Of a stretch of DNA of 64,000 nucleotides, positions 17,558 through 26,857 are shown piece by piece; position 1 is the first letter of the stretch; each line of letters starts with the position of its first letter. This DNA comes from Polynucleobacter sp. MWH-Aus1W21. GTDB lineage: Bacteria; Pseudomonadota; Gammaproteobacteria; Burkholderiales; Burkholderiaceae. The notes below the pieces were generated by a model. The model was not told the DNA's origin. It did no database searches and worked only from the letters and a program-made list of their open reading frames with translations. The stretch covers positions 1,054,001 through 1,118,000 of the forward strand of contig NZ_CP061287.1 in the NCBI RefSeq assembly GCF_018687275.1, in the 5' to 3' direction. Both the position numbers and the translations under genes were made by a program.

Positions 17558-20500
17558 CGCTTTCTGAGTTATGCATTAGACGCCCCGTCATGACGGTGTT
17601 GTTATCTATTGCAACCGTCATTGCTGGAAGCGTGGCGTATTTCAAAATTCCAGTAGCCGCCCTACCGAGCTTCAACACACCAATTATTTCGGTCACTGCA
17701 AGTTTGCCTGGAGCTGCACCAGAAAACATGGCCTCTGCAGTGGCATTGCCGCTTGAGAAAGAATTCTCAACTATCGATGGCATCAAGGTCATTAGCTCAA
17801 CCAATTCACTCGGTTCGACTAGCATCACCCTTGAATTCAATAATGATCGCGATATTGATAAGGCGGCGGTAGATGTGCAAGCAGCTCTCTTGCGCGCACA
17901 AAGGCGTCTTCCTATTGAAATGACAGTGCCGCCTTCTTATCGAAAAATTAATCCTGCAGATACACCAGTATTAATTGTCCGCATGAGCTCGCCATCTATA
18001 AGTCTCTCGGAAATGAATGCGTATGCCGAGAATCTAATGGCACCTAATTTATCGACGATTTCAGGCGTTTCTCAGGTTTCTGTTTACGGCGCTAAACGCT
18101 ATGCTGTACGTGTTAGCGTGAGGCCAGATGCCTTAGGTAACCGCAACATTACGATGGATGAAGTGGCTGCCGCAATCAATAAAGCCAATACGAATAGCCC
18201 TGTTGGCACCCTAGACGGTCCACGACAACTCATTACCATCTATGCAAATCCTCAATTAGTTAAGGCAGAAGAGTTTGGCAACCTCATCATTGCACAGCGC
18301 AATGGATATCCAATCTATCTTAAGGATGTAGCAGATGTACAAGAGAGCTACGAAGATGTAAAAACCTTTGCCTCAGCAAAAGGTGAAAGATCGATTGCGA
18401 TTGGTATTAATAGACAACCAAATGCCAATACGGTTGAAGTGGTTGATTCGATTAAACGCTTATTGCCCTCGCTCAAGGCGCAGATGCCGGATTCGATTCA
18501 GCTGACACTCATCAACGATCGCTCACTCTCAATTATTGAGTCCATCCATGACGTTAATCTCACTCTGCTTTTCACTATTGCATTGGTGATTCTGGTCATA
18601 TTCCTATTCCTGAAGCATGTATCAGCAACTGTTATTCCATCAATTAGCCTTCCTATTTCCTTAATAGGCGCCTTTTTTGTTTTCTACTTCTTGGGCTACA
18701 GCCTGGATAACATCTCCCTATTGGGTATCACGCTAGCTGTTGGCCTAGTTGTTGACGATGCGATTGTTGTCTTAGAGAACATCATGCGTTACGTTGAACA
18801 AGGCATGGATCCACTTAAAGCCGCGCTTAAGGGAAGCAAAGAGGTTGGCTTTACTATTGTTTCCATTTCGCTGTCCTTGGTGGCAGTCTTCATTCCGCTC
18901 TTCTTTATGGCGGGACCGATTGGCCTACTCTTCAGAGAATTTGCGGTTGTCGTTACCCTCTCTATTTTGGTCTCTGCGGTTGTTTCACTAACAGTGGTGC
19001 CAATGCTTTGTAGTCGCTATTTACCAAAGCCTGGCCACAAACCAAAAGAATATAAAATTACAAAGAAATTTGATCGCCTCTTCGATTGGACTCTAAAGGG
19101 ATATGTTCACTTTTTAGACTTAGCCTTAGTCAATCGCAAAAAGGTGCTGTGGGGAGCAATTGCTAGCTGTGTCATTACTGTTGCTCTCTTTATCTATAGC
19201 CCCAAAGGCTTCTTCCCCGAAGAAGATATTGGTCAATTGCGAGTGACGGTTGAAGCCTCAGAGGACACTTCGTTTAAAACGATGATTGCCTTGCAAGATC
19301 AAGCAGCCAAAATCGTTGATAGCGACCCTAACGTTGCGACATCGATTTCTATTATGGGTGGCGGTCAAAGCTCAGGACGTAATACCGGTCGGTTCTTCAT
19401 TATTTTGAAGCCAAAAGGCGAGCGTCAAAAAATGAGTAAGGTAATAGAGGGTCTACGAACCAAGTTCAGAGAAATTCCTGGCATCCAGGTTTACATGAGC
19501 CCAGTGCAGAATTTGCAACTAGGCGGACGAAGCAGTAAGAGCCGTTATCAGTTCACATTACAAAGCGTTGGCTTTGAGGGTGTAAATGAATGGGCTGACA
19601 AGTTGTTACAAAAGATGCGCACTGATCCGATCTTTAGAGATGTGACCAGCGATTCACAACTCAAGGGCCTTAACGTCAAAATCGATATTGACCGTGAAAA
19701 AGCTGCAAGCGCTGGTGTATCCATTGCCGATATACGAACAGCCCTCTACTCTTCATTTGGCGAGCGCCAAGTGTCTACCATTTACACGCCAGTTAACACC
19801 TACTATGTCATTCTTGAAACGGCAGAGGATGACAGGCAGTTTGAAACAGACTTAAATAAAGTTTATGTACGAGGCAGAGCTACTGACAAACTCATACCGT
19901 TATCTAGCTTGGCTAGCTTTGTGAGAACGGTTGGACCAACTGCCGTAAATCATCAAGGTCAAATTCCTGCTGTAACGATTTCATTTAACTTGGCACCAGA
20001 TGTCTTTTTGGGTGATGCCACCAAAGCAATTGACCGATTTGTAAAAGAGGTTGATCTGCCACCTTCCATCATTACCAGCTATGGCGGTGATGCCGCAGTC
20101 TTTAAAGACAATCAATCAGGTCAAGTAATCTTGTTGCTGGCAGCGTTAGGTGTAATTTATATTTTGCTTGGCGTTTTATACGAGAGCTACATACATCCAC
20201 TCACCATTTTGGCTGGACTACCTTCCGCTGCTATTGGTGCCATCTTGGCCCTGCGTATTTTTGGCTTTGAACTCACCATTGTTGCTTCAATTGGCATCCT
20301 ACTACTGATTGGTATTGTTAAGAAGAATGCAATCTTGATGATTGACTTTGCCCTGGATGCGCAACGCAATCAAGGCATGAGTCCAGAGAAAGCAATCCGA
20401 GAGGCTTGCATCTTGCGTTTCAGACCCATCATGATGACCACGATTGCCGCTTTGATGGGTGCGCTGCCAATTGCACTCGGCCTTGGTGCTGGAGCAGAGT

Positions 20501-20652
20501 TACGCCAACCTTTAGGCATTAGTGTTGCCGGCGGATTGATATTCTCTCAATTTGTAACACTCATCATTACTCCGGTAATTTATCTTTACCTAGATAAATA
20601 TGCGGGCAATGGTCCAATGGATATTCCACCTGCCATTCTAGAGGGGACCTAA
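17554..20652 (+). CDS. RND multidrug efflux transporter, inner-membrane pump (HAE1 family)
   Basis: Proton-driven AcrB/MdtB-like exporter of 1032 residues, normal for the family, with the duplicated six-helix halves and two large periplasmic loops. The proton relay is intact: D401/D402 in GLVVDDAIVVLEN (helix 4) and K923 in IGIVKKNAILM (helix 10). The first residues, SELCIRRPVMTVLLS, are the usual RND start. It is coupled to the adaptor by ATGA. Its TAA stop overlaps the ATG of dnaQ (TAATG). No outer-membrane factor gene is present, so it probably uses a TolC-type channel encoded elsewhere. Substrates are unknown. Confidence 0.95.
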   Translation: MTLSELCIRRPVMTVLLSIATVIAGSVAYFKIPVAALPSFNTPIISVTASLPGAAPENMASAVALPLEKEFSTIDGIKVISSTNSLGSTSITLEFNNDRDIDKAAVDVQAALLRAQRRLPIEMTVPPSYRKINPADTPVLIVRMSSPSISLSEMNAYAENLMAPNLSTISGVSQVSVYGAKRYAVRVSVRPDALGNRNITMDEVAAAINKANTNSPVGTLDGPRQLITIYANPQLVKAEEFGNLIIAQRNGYPIYLKDVADVQESYEDVKTFASAKGERSIAIGINRQPNANTVEVVDSIKRLLPSLKAQMPDSIQLTLINDRSLSIIESIHDVNLTLLFTIALVILVIFLFLKHVSATVIPSISLPISLIGAFFVFYFLGYSLDNISLLGITLAVGLVVDDAIVVLENIMRYVEQGMDPLKAALKGSKEVGFTIVSISLSLVAVFIPLFFMAGPIGLLFREFAVVVTLSILVSAVVSLTVVPMLCSRYLPKPGHKPKEYKITKKFDRLFDWTLKGYVHFLDLALVNRKKVLWGAIASCVITVALFIYSPKGFFPEEDIGQLRVTVEASEDTSFKTMIALQDQAAKIVDSDPNVATSISIMGGGQSSGRNTGRFFIILKPKGERQKMSKVIEGLRTKFREIPGIQVYMSPVQNLQLGGRSSKSRYQFTLQSVGFEGVNEWADKLLQKMRTDPIFRDVTSDSQLKGLNVKIDIDREKAASAGVSIADIRTALYSSFGERQVSTIYTPVNTYYVILETAEDDRQFETDLNKVYVRGRATDKLIPLSSLASFVRTVGPTAVNHQGQIPAVTISFNLAPDVFLGDATKAIDRFVKEVDLPPSIITSYGGDAAVFKDNQSGQVILLLAALGVIYILLGVLYESYIHPLTILAGLPSAAIGAILALRIFGFELTIVASIGILLLIGIVKKNAILMIDFALDAQRNQGMSPEKAIREACILRFRPIMMTTIAALMGALPIALGLGAGAELRQPLGISVAGGLIFSQFVTLIITPVIYLYLDKYAGNGPMDIPPAILEGT

Positions 20653-21362
20653 TGCGTCAAGTTATTCTCGATACCGAAACCACAGGCTTAAATCCTGCTA
20701 CTGGTGACCGCATAATTGAAATCGGTTGCGTTGAAATGGTTGGTCGTCGCTTAACGGATAGAACCTTTCATTACTACATCAATCCAGAGCGTGATATTGA
20801 TGCGGGAGCCTTTGCGGTACACGGTCTCTCAAGAGAGTTTTTATCTGATAAACCAATTTTTGCAAATATTGTTGAGCAGCTTATTGAGTTTGTAGATGGC
20901 GCTGAAATCGTGATTCATAACGCAGCCTTTGACTTGGGATTTTTGGATAATGAGTTTGCGCTATTAAAACGTCCGCCATTTCGTAACCTTGCATCAAAAA
21001 TTACGGATACCCTGCTCGATGCGCGTCAAATGTTCCCGGGGAAAAGAAATTCTTTGGATGCCTTGTGTGAACGTTTCTCTATCAGCAATAAGCATCGTAC
21101 TTTGCACGGCGCTTTACTGGACGCCCAACTTTTAGCCGAAGTCTATGTAGCAATGACTCGGGGTCAAGAGGACTTATCTATTGATCTCATTGACTATACG
21201 GTAGGCGCAGATTCGTCTGGCCACACCAAAGCTCTACCAACCAACCTAAAGATCCTTTCGGCCTCCGAGGATGACATGCTAAGTCATGAAAAAATCCTTG
21301 CTGAAATTGCCAAGGCAAGCAAAAAGGACTCCATTTGGAGCCCTTTAAGTACCGCTAGTTGA
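20652..21362 (+). CDS. dnaQ: DNA polymerase III epsilon subunit (3'-5' proofreading exonuclease)
   Basis: Proofreading subunit of the replicative polymerase. The 236-residue DEDDh exonuclease has D7/E9 in LDTETTGLNP, D94 in HNAAFDLGFLDNEF, and H152/D157 in LHGALLDAQLLAEVY. The C-terminal tail (about 185-236) is the region that binds the polymerase alpha subunit in the family. Its ATG overlaps the stop of the RND pump, so here an essential replication gene appears translationally coupled to an efflux gene rather than sitting next to rnhA. It converges on the dehydrogenase gene with an eight-base gap. Confidence 0.96.
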   Translation: MRQVILDTETTGLNPATGDRIIEIGCVEMVGRRLTDRTFHYYINPERDIDAGAFAVHGLSREFLSDKPIFANIVEQLIEFVDGAEIVIHNAAFDLGFLDNEFALLKRPPFRNLASKITDTLLDARQMFPGKRNSLDALCERFSISNKHRTLHGALLDAQLLAEVYVAMTRGQEDLSIDLIDYTVGADSSGHTKALPTNLKILSASEDDMLSHEKILAEIAKASKKDSIWSPLSTAS

Positions 21363-21370
21363 GTAAATAA

Positions 21371-22462
21371 TTAGATTGCATCTGCAATCGCCTTACCTAA
21401 ATCGTCAGTTTTTGCTGTTCCGCCAAGATCAGGTGTTAAGGGCGCATGTCCAGGGCCAGAGGCCAATACCTTTTCAATTGCATTAAATATTGCTTTACCA
21501 GCCTCTGGATAGCCAAGGTGATCAAGCATCATCGCCCCGCTCCAAATTTGACCAATCGGATTGGCGATCATCTTTCCAAAGATGTCAGGAGCAGATCCAT
21601 GCACAGGTTCAAACAATGATGGAAACTTGCCTTCTGGATTAATACTTCCTGATGGTGCTACGGCAATTGTGCCGGTACAGGCAGGCCCTAAGTCAGAGAG
21701 AATGTCACCAAACAAATTAGATGCAACAACCACATCGAAACGATCTGGATTCATAACAAAGTGTGCCGCCAGAATATCAATGTGATATTTGTCGGCTCTA
21801 ACATCTGTAAATTTCTTCGACATTGCTTCTACACGCTCGTCCCAATATGGCATCGTAATGGCAATGCCGTTAGATTTGGTAGCTGATGTCAGGTGCTTCT
21901 TAGGGCGACTTTGCGCAAGATCAAATGCATATTGCAAGATACGATCAACCCCTTGCCTTGTGAATACAGACTCCTGAATAACAATCTCACGATCCGTATC
22001 GGGGAACATTTTTCCACCAACACTAGAGTATTCGCCTTCAGTATTCTCACGTACGACAAAGAAATCAATATCACCAGGCTTACGGTTAGCTAATGGGCAA
22101 GGAACACCTGGCAGCAAGCGTACTGGACGTAAATTGACGTATTGATCAAAGCCGCGACGGAATTGAATTAAGCTACCCCACAATGAAACATGGTCAGGAA
22201 GAACATCAGGCATTCCAACTGCGCCAAAGAAGATTGCGTCGTACTTCATTAAAGTATCGAACCAATCATCCGGCATCATTTTGCCGTGCTTGAGGTAGTA
22301 ATCACAGCTTGCGAAGTCAAAATGATCAAACTGCATTCCGAGATTAAATTTACGATTGGCAGCCTCTAGTGCGCGTACGCCCTCAGGCATAACTTCTTTA
22401 CCAATGCCATCGCCAGGAATAACGGCAATCTTTGGGTTTTTGAAAATTTTCTTAGCGTTCAT
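21371..22462 (-). CDS. Tartrate / D-malate dehydrogenase-type decarboxylating dehydrogenase
   Basis: A 363-residue member of the isocitrate/isopropylmalate dehydrogenase family: IPGDGIGKEVMPEG (about 15-28), VVRENTEGEYSS, TSATKSNGI and SNLFGDILSDLGPACTG. The FDQYVNLRPVRLLPGV and HVSLWGSL wording fits the tartrate dehydrogenase / D-malate dehydrogenase (TtuC/DmlA) subgroup rather than LeuB, which would normally sit with leuCD. It should act on a 2-hydroxy-diacid with NAD and a divalent metal; the exact substrate cannot be settled by eye. It converges on dnaQ and follows the SprT-like gene. Confidence 0.85.
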   Translation of the reverse strand: MNAKKIFKNPKIAVIPGDGIGKEVMPEGVRALEAANRKFNLGMQFDHFDFASCDYYLKHGKMMPDDWFDTLMKYDAIFFGAVGMPDVLPDHVSLWGSLIQFRRGFDQYVNLRPVRLLPGVPCPLANRKPGDIDFFVVRENTEGEYSSVGGKMFPDTDREIVIQESVFTRQGVDRILQYAFDLAQSRPKKHLTSATKSNGIAITMPYWDERVEAMSKKFTDVRADKYHIDILAAHFVMNPDRFDVVVASNLFGDILSDLGPACTGTIAVAPSGSINPEGKFPSLFEPVHGSAPDIFGKMIANPIGQIWSGAMMLDHLGYPEAGKAIFNAIEKVLASGPGHAPLTPDLGGTAKTDDLGKAIADAI

Positions 22463-22510
22463 AAGTGACTTGTCTCTTTTTATTTTGATGAATACGAATT
22501 TTACAAATTT

Positions 22511-23173
22511 CTAGCTAATGGCGCGGCGGATCTCATCCGGTGCCTTTTTACTACCCTTTTCTACAGAATCGGTATCGTAATCAGCTGTATTTTCAATTGT
22601 CTCTGGAACTGCTTCTAGCATGCGAATATTATCTTTTGGGCAAATTGGTGCGCCATAGCTAGCCCATTTTTTAAGCAAGCTAACCTCATAGCCACATTGA
22701 CTACATTTTGCTTTGCTGCGACTAGCATTGCTAGGTCTAGGAGGTGGAAAAACGATGGCCTGGTGTGGGTATGGCCCCAATTCCTGGCTAATCATCATCA
22801 GCTTTACCGTTAATTCTTCAGTGGCATGAGCCATTCTGGCAGGACCCTCTAGGCCTACCGTCTGAGCAATTCCCTTGAAATCCTCGCCGTGACCACTAAA
22901 ACAGTCGTCTACTGCATGGCAAAGCTCATGCACTAAGGTATCCAAAAGTTGTACCGGCTCATCTAATTTAGGGGAGATAAAAATCTCATTAACACCGCCG
23001 CCAGATCGCTCGCGAGGCCAACACTGACCGAGTGTTGTTCTGGGGCTGCTAGAGGCTGGAAAGCCGCAAGAAACCCTGACTGGAGGGATCGCGTAACCCG
23101 CTTTTGAAAATACTGGCTCCAAATGCCTTACAGCATCCTCAAGCCATGCTTCACGTACTGTATGTTGCTTCAT
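22511..23173 (-). CDS. SprT-like zinc metalloprotease-fold protein
   Basis: A 220-residue protein with an HELCH zinc motif at 82-86 (TLVHELCHAVDD), followed by GHGEDFK. It then has a putative zinc-ribbon segment with CSQCGY (about 156-161) and a later PICPKDN. The layout resembles SprT/Spartan-like domains, whose characterised eukaryotic members cut DNA-protein crosslinks; bacterial homologues are largely uncharacterised. The ribbon shows three clear cysteines rather than four. It is divergent from the amidase gene across 77 bases. Confidence 0.8.
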   Translation of the reverse strand: MKQHTVREAWLEDAVRHLEPVFSKAGYAIPPVRVSCGFPASSSPRTTLGQCWPRERSGGGVNEIFISPKLDEPVQLLDTLVHELCHAVDDCFSGHGEDFKGIAQTVGLEGPARMAHATEELTVKLMMISQELGPYPHQAIVFPPPRPSNASRSKAKCSQCGYEVSLLKKWASYGAPICPKDNIRMLEAVPETIENTADYDTDSVEKGSKKAPDEIRRAIS

Positions 23174-23215
23174 CTAACTTATCTTCTATCGAATTTCTGG
23201 GAAAAAAAGCTTAAA

Positions 23216-23244
23216 TTGCGATCATACGCCACCATAAGTAGAAT
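23216..23244 (+). promoter_or_regulatory. Sigma-70 promoter giving a probable leaderless amidase transcript
   Basis: TTGCGA (23216-23221), a 17-base spacer and TAGAAT (23239-23244) form a good sigma-70 promoter. The amidase ATG begins six bases after the -10 hexamer, so the predicted start of transcription falls on or within a base or two of the ATG. No Shine-Dalgarno sequence is seen before that ATG. Confidence 0.6.
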
Positions 23245-23250
23245 GAACCA

Positions 23251-24561
23251 ATGAAAGATCTAGAAAGCCTCAGCGCCTCCCAAGCCATTAAAGCCCTCTC
23301 AAAAAGGGAGATAAAGGCCACTGATTTGCTGCTCTCCTGTCTCGACCGCATAGGACAACGGGAGAATCATGTAAAGGCTTGGACGAGCCTTGGCAAAGAA
23401 AATGCCTTAACGCGCGCCAAAGAGCTGGATAAGGGGGCATTTAAGGGTATTTTGCATGGCCTACCTATCGGTGTGAAAGATCTGTATGACACCTATGACT
23501 TGCCAACCTCTTACGGCTCTCCCATCTACGCCAATCACTATCCAGTAACTGACGCCGTCTCGATTGCATTAATGCGACAGGCGGGCGGCATCATTCTCGG
23601 TAAAACGGTTACTACCGAGTTGGCATCATTTAAAAGTGGTCCAACAACAAATCCACATAATTCAAGGCATACGCCCGGAGGATCCTCAAGCGGCTCTGCT
23701 GCAGCGGTTGCTGACTTCATGGTGCCTCTAGCAACTGGCAGTCAAACTGCTGGCTCTATGATTCGTCCAGCGTCTTATTGTGGGGTAGTAGGTTTTAAAC
23801 CGAGTTTGGGCAAAGTCAGTATCGCGGGCGTGAAGAGCCTTTCGGTCTCTTTGGATACTTTGGGATGCTTTGGCAGGTCTGTAGAGGATGTAGGGTTAGG
23901 CGTGGCAGCCATGAGTGGCGATCATCGTCTTGCAAAGATTGAGACGCTGCATAACAAACCCCGCATTGCGATTTGCAAGACTTCAAACTGGTCTCTTGCC
24001 CAACAGGAAACTGCAACTGCGATGGCTGTAGCACGCCATGCTGCTGAACGCATTGGCAAATCGGCTGTTGTGGACTTAAAACTACCCAAATCCTGTGATG
24101 ACATCACGCAAGTACAAACTCGCATCATGCTCTCCGAAATGTCTCGCAGCTTTCTATTTGAGCGAACCCAATTTCCAAAGAAATTAAGCTTGATATTGAG
24201 CAAGCAACTCACTGACGGCGCTGCAATTAGTTATGAGCAGTACGCAAAAGATTTACTGTTTGCAGGCAATGCTAAATCATCCATCAACGCACTATTCAAT
24301 GATGAGATTGATCTATTGATAGCTCCCAGCGCTAGGGGTGAGGCACCTGAATTAAAAGATGGGACCGGTGATCCTGTCTTCTGTCGAGAATGGACTCTCT
24401 TGGGATTGCCTTGCATCAATATCAATGTAGCCAGTGGTCCCAATGGATTGCCCGTTGGCGTACAGCTGATAGCTGGGCCAGGCAAAGATCATTTTCTTTT
24501 AAGCGCAGCAAGAGCTTTCGTGCATGCTCTGCCTGATCCCACTTTAAGAGATCAGGCATAG
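23251..24561 (+). CDS. Amidase-signature family hydrolase
   Basis: A 436-residue amidase-signature enzyme with the catalytic lysine K76 in GLPIGVKDLYDT, the serine-rich GGSSSGSA loop (143-150, holding the cis-serine) and the nucleophile region ATGSQTAGSMIRP (161-173). The usual loop reads GGSIR; here SMIR replaces it. The family hydrolyses amides including indoleacetamide, aryl amides and Glu-tRNA(Gln) partners. With no gatB or gatC nearby it is more likely a catabolic amidase than GatA. The downstream convergent TctC binding protein might supply a related carboxylate, but this is speculation. Confidence 0.85.
   Translation: MKDLESLSASQAIKALSKREIKATDLLLSCLDRIGQRENHVKAWTSLGKENALTRAKELDKGAFKGILHGLPIGVKDLYDTYDLPTSYGSPIYANHYPVTDAVSIALMRQAGGIILGKTVTTELASFKSGPTTNPHNSRHTPGGSSSGSAAAVADFMVPLATGSQTAGSMIRPASYCGVVGFKPSLGKVSIAGVKSLSVSLDTLGCFGRSVEDVGLGVAAMSGDHRLAKIETLHNKPRIAICKTSNWSLAQQETATAMAVARHAAERIGKSAVVDLKLPKSCDDITQVQTRIMLSEMSRSFLFERTQFPKKLSLILSKQLTDGAAISYEQYAKDLLFAGNAKSSINALFNDEIDLLIAPSARGEAPELKDGTGDPVFCREWTLLGLPCININVASGPNGLPVGVQLIAGPGKDHFLLSAARAFVHALPDPTLRDQA
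24530..24558. terminator. Hairpin at the convergent amidase/TctC ends
   Basis: TGCCTGATC (24530-24538) and GATCAGGCA (24550-24558) form a perfect 9-bp stem around an 11-base loop at the very end of the amidase coding sequence, eight to twelve bases before the end of the convergent TctC gene. There is no T-tract, so it may be an mRNA-stabilising or weak bidirectional terminator structure. Confidence 0.4.
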
Positions 24562-24569
24562 AGCAAGTA

Positions 24570-25544
24570 TCAGTCAAGCGTAATGTTTGCCGCTTTAATT
24601 GCTTTACTCCAGAAAGGAATTTCTTTCTTCACTAAAGCATCAGTTTGCGCTGGATTGAGATAACGCAACTCTACTCCAGCTGCATCGGAACGCTCTTTAA
24701 CCTCTGGTAAAGCTAAGCTCTGTTTTACTGAGTTCGTCAGTTTTGCAATAACAGGGGCTGGTGTGCCTGCTGGTGCATATAAGGCAACCCAAGACTCTAG
24801 CTGAAATGAAGGAAGACCTGCTTCTGCAGTAGTTGGTACATTAGGCATACCAGGATGACGATTTTTTCCAGTAACAGCCAAACCTTTCAGCTTTCCACTT
24901 TGCACATGCTGCATCAGAGAAGGCGGTGTACTTATAAATACTTGAACCTGCCCTGCCAATACGTCCTGAATTGCGGGACCCGACCCCTTATAAGGAACAT
25001 GGACCATTTCTACACCAGTGGTTTGCTTGAAGATCTCGGTGCCAATATGAGAAACCGAGCCATTACCTTGGGATGCGTAATTTAATTTACCTGGATTTGC
25101 CTTTGCGTATGCAATGAACTCCTTCAGGTTATTAACCGGAACCGATGGATGCACTGCAATCACATTAGTTGAGACAGTTAACAAAGCTACAGGTGAAAAG
25201 TCTTTAATGGGATCCCAAGCAAGCTTGTCAAATAATGCAGGGTTACCAACGTGATACCCAGAGTAAGAAATTAATAATGTGTATCCATCAGGCTTTGCAT
25301 TGGCAACATATTGATACGCAATATTTCCGCTAGCGCCTGGCTTGTTATCGACCACCACCGTTTGACCAATCACCCTTGTCAATGGCTCGCTCAACAAACG
25401 CGCTGAGGTATCAACCAATCCACCTGGTGGATTAGGAACAACCAAAGTAATCGGCCTATCCGGAAATGATTGAGCAGATGCCAATCCCGCCAAGCCGAAG
25501 CTTAAAACCGCCAATACGTTACCTATAGCTCTATATTTATTCAT
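24570..25544 (-). CDS. TctC/Bug-family periplasmic substrate-binding protein
   Basis: A 324-residue tripartite tricarboxylate transporter-type binding protein with a signal peptide (cleavage near ASAQ-S, about residue 24). The family motifs are FPDRPITLVVPNPPGGLVD, VDNKPGASGNIA, YASQGNGSVSHIGTE and VPYKGSGPAIQDVLAGQVQ. These proteins bind small carboxylates and similar compounds. No tctA/tctB membrane genes are adjacent, so it is one of the orphan Bug proteins common in Burkholderiales. The ligand is unknown. It lies 29 bases downstream of the old yellow enzyme gene on the same strand. Confidence 0.92.
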   Translation of the reverse strand: MNKYRAIGNVLAVLSFGLAGLASAQSFPDRPITLVVPNPPGGLVDTSARLLSEPLTRVIGQTVVVDNKPGASGNIAYQYVANAKPDGYTLLISYSGYHVGNPALFDKLAWDPIKDFSPVALLTVSTNVIAVHPSVPVNNLKEFIAYAKANPGKLNYASQGNGSVSHIGTEIFKQTTGVEMVHVPYKGSGPAIQDVLAGQVQVFISTPPSLMQHVQSGKLKGLAVTGKNRHPGMPNVPTTAEAGLPSFQLESWVALYAPAGTPAPVIAKLTNSVKQSLALPEVKERSDAAGVELRYLNPAQTDALVKKEIPFWSKAIKAANITLD

Positions 25545-25573
25545 CAGTGTCTCCAGATTTTTATTATTAAAAC

Positions 25574-26695
25574 TTATCTTTGCCCAATTTTTACACTACC
25601 AAATACTGCTTGCGCTTCACGCGGCAAGCAGCGCCAATAACGCTCATTTGCCGTAACTGTTCCATCCAAAGCCGCAGCAGCCTCCCAAGCCCAACGTGGC
25701 TTATACAAAAATGCTCTTGCCAATGCAATTAGATCAGCGTCACCAGCCTGCAAAATATCTTCTGCTTGCTGAGGCTCTGTAATTAAACCAACTGTCATGG
25801 TTGGCAAACCGGATTGGTCCTTAACAATCTTCGCAAACGGCACCTGATAGTTTGGACCAATCGCAATTTTCTGTTTAGGAGAAATGCCGCCTGAAGAAAT
25901 ATGAACAAAATCACAGCCCAATGGCTTTAGTTGTTTAGCGAAATCCGCAGTTTCTTCGGGCGTCCACCCTCCTTCAATCCAATCGCTAGCGGAAATTCGG
26001 ATGCCAAGAACGCCTTGATAAGCAGATCTTACAGCTGCAAATAGCTCCAGTGGAAAGCGAATTCGATTTTCAAACGAGCCGCCATATTCATCGGTACGTT
26101 GATTAGCAATCGGCGATAAAAATTGATGTAATAAATAACCATGCGCCCCATGAAGTTCAATCCCATCAATACCAATGCGATCTGCGCGCTTGGCCGATGC
26201 AACAAAATCAGCGATCAACTTCTTTAACTCATCTTTGCTTAATTCATGAGGTGGACGCTCTCCGTCTAACTGCGGAATAGCTGAAGGCGCTAGCGTTTCC
26301 CAGCCACCTTGATCTTTGGCAAGCAGTTGACCGCCATTCCAAGGAGTAGCGCTAGAGGCTTTACGACCTGCATGAGCTAGTTGGATAAATACTGGTACAG
26401 CGGGGGCCAAGGATCGCGCACGAGTTAATTTATCTTTTAGTGCCGCTTCTGTGTGGTCATCCCATAAACCTAAGCAAGCCGGAGTTATGCGAGCCTCTGG
26501 GCTAACGCCCGTTGCTTCAATAATGAAAAGTGCCGCGCCGCTATTGAGCAAGTTACCCCAATGCATTAGATGCCAGTCTGTTGCCTCGCCGTTATTAGCT
26601 GAGTATTGGCACATTGGGGCCACCACTATACGATTAGCCAGCTCCAGGGGCCCGCGTGGCGAATTGAGGGTATAACTAGAGAATAAAAGACTCAT
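25574..26695 (-). CDS. YqjM-type NADH:flavin oxidoreductase (old yellow enzyme)
   Basis: A 373-residue FMN TIM-barrel ene-reductase. PMCQYSANNGE near the N-terminus carries the Cys and Tyr that mark the YqjM/thermophilic-like class. ELHGAHGYLLHQFLSP provides the substrate-binding His pair, followed by RTDEYGGSFENR, and C-terminal DLIALARAFLYKPRW. I chose the ATG at 26695, with AAGG about six bases upstream; a TTG at 26716 is less convincing. It reduces activated C=C bonds with NAD(P)H; the physiological substrate is unknown. It is divergent from mmsA. Confidence 0.92.
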   Translation of the reverse strand: MSLLFSSYTLNSPRGPLELANRIVVAPMCQYSANNGEATDWHLMHWGNLLNSGAALFIIEATGVSPEARITPACLGLWDDHTEAALKDKLTRARSLAPAVPVFIQLAHAGRKASSATPWNGGQLLAKDQGGWETLAPSAIPQLDGERPPHELSKDELKKLIADFVASAKRADRIGIDGIELHGAHGYLLHQFLSPIANQRTDEYGGSFENRIRFPLELFAAVRSAYQGVLGIRISASDWIEGGWTPEETADFAKQLKPLGCDFVHISSGGISPKQKIAIGPNYQVPFAKIVKDQSGLPTMTVGLITEPQQAEDILQAGDADLIALARAFLYKPRWAWEAAAALDGTVTANERYWRCLPREAQAVFGSVKIGQR

Positions 26696-26857
26696 TGCAT
26701 GCCTTAAAAAGCCCAAATAAGGGTCAAAAAAACGAAAATTGCCGTAAAGTTATAAAATACTTCAAATCAGAATAAACGAGATAGCAAAGTCGTGCAGGCC
26801 ATATAGCCAAGCATCTTTTTTCCAATAATTCTATATAAACACACAATATAAGAGACT

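Noticed and set aside
26717..26857. Divergent promoters between the old yellow enzyme gene and mmsA
   Set aside because: The 141-base spacer is A/T-rich with several TATA-like hexamers, but none pairs with a -35 at proper spacing well enough to call.
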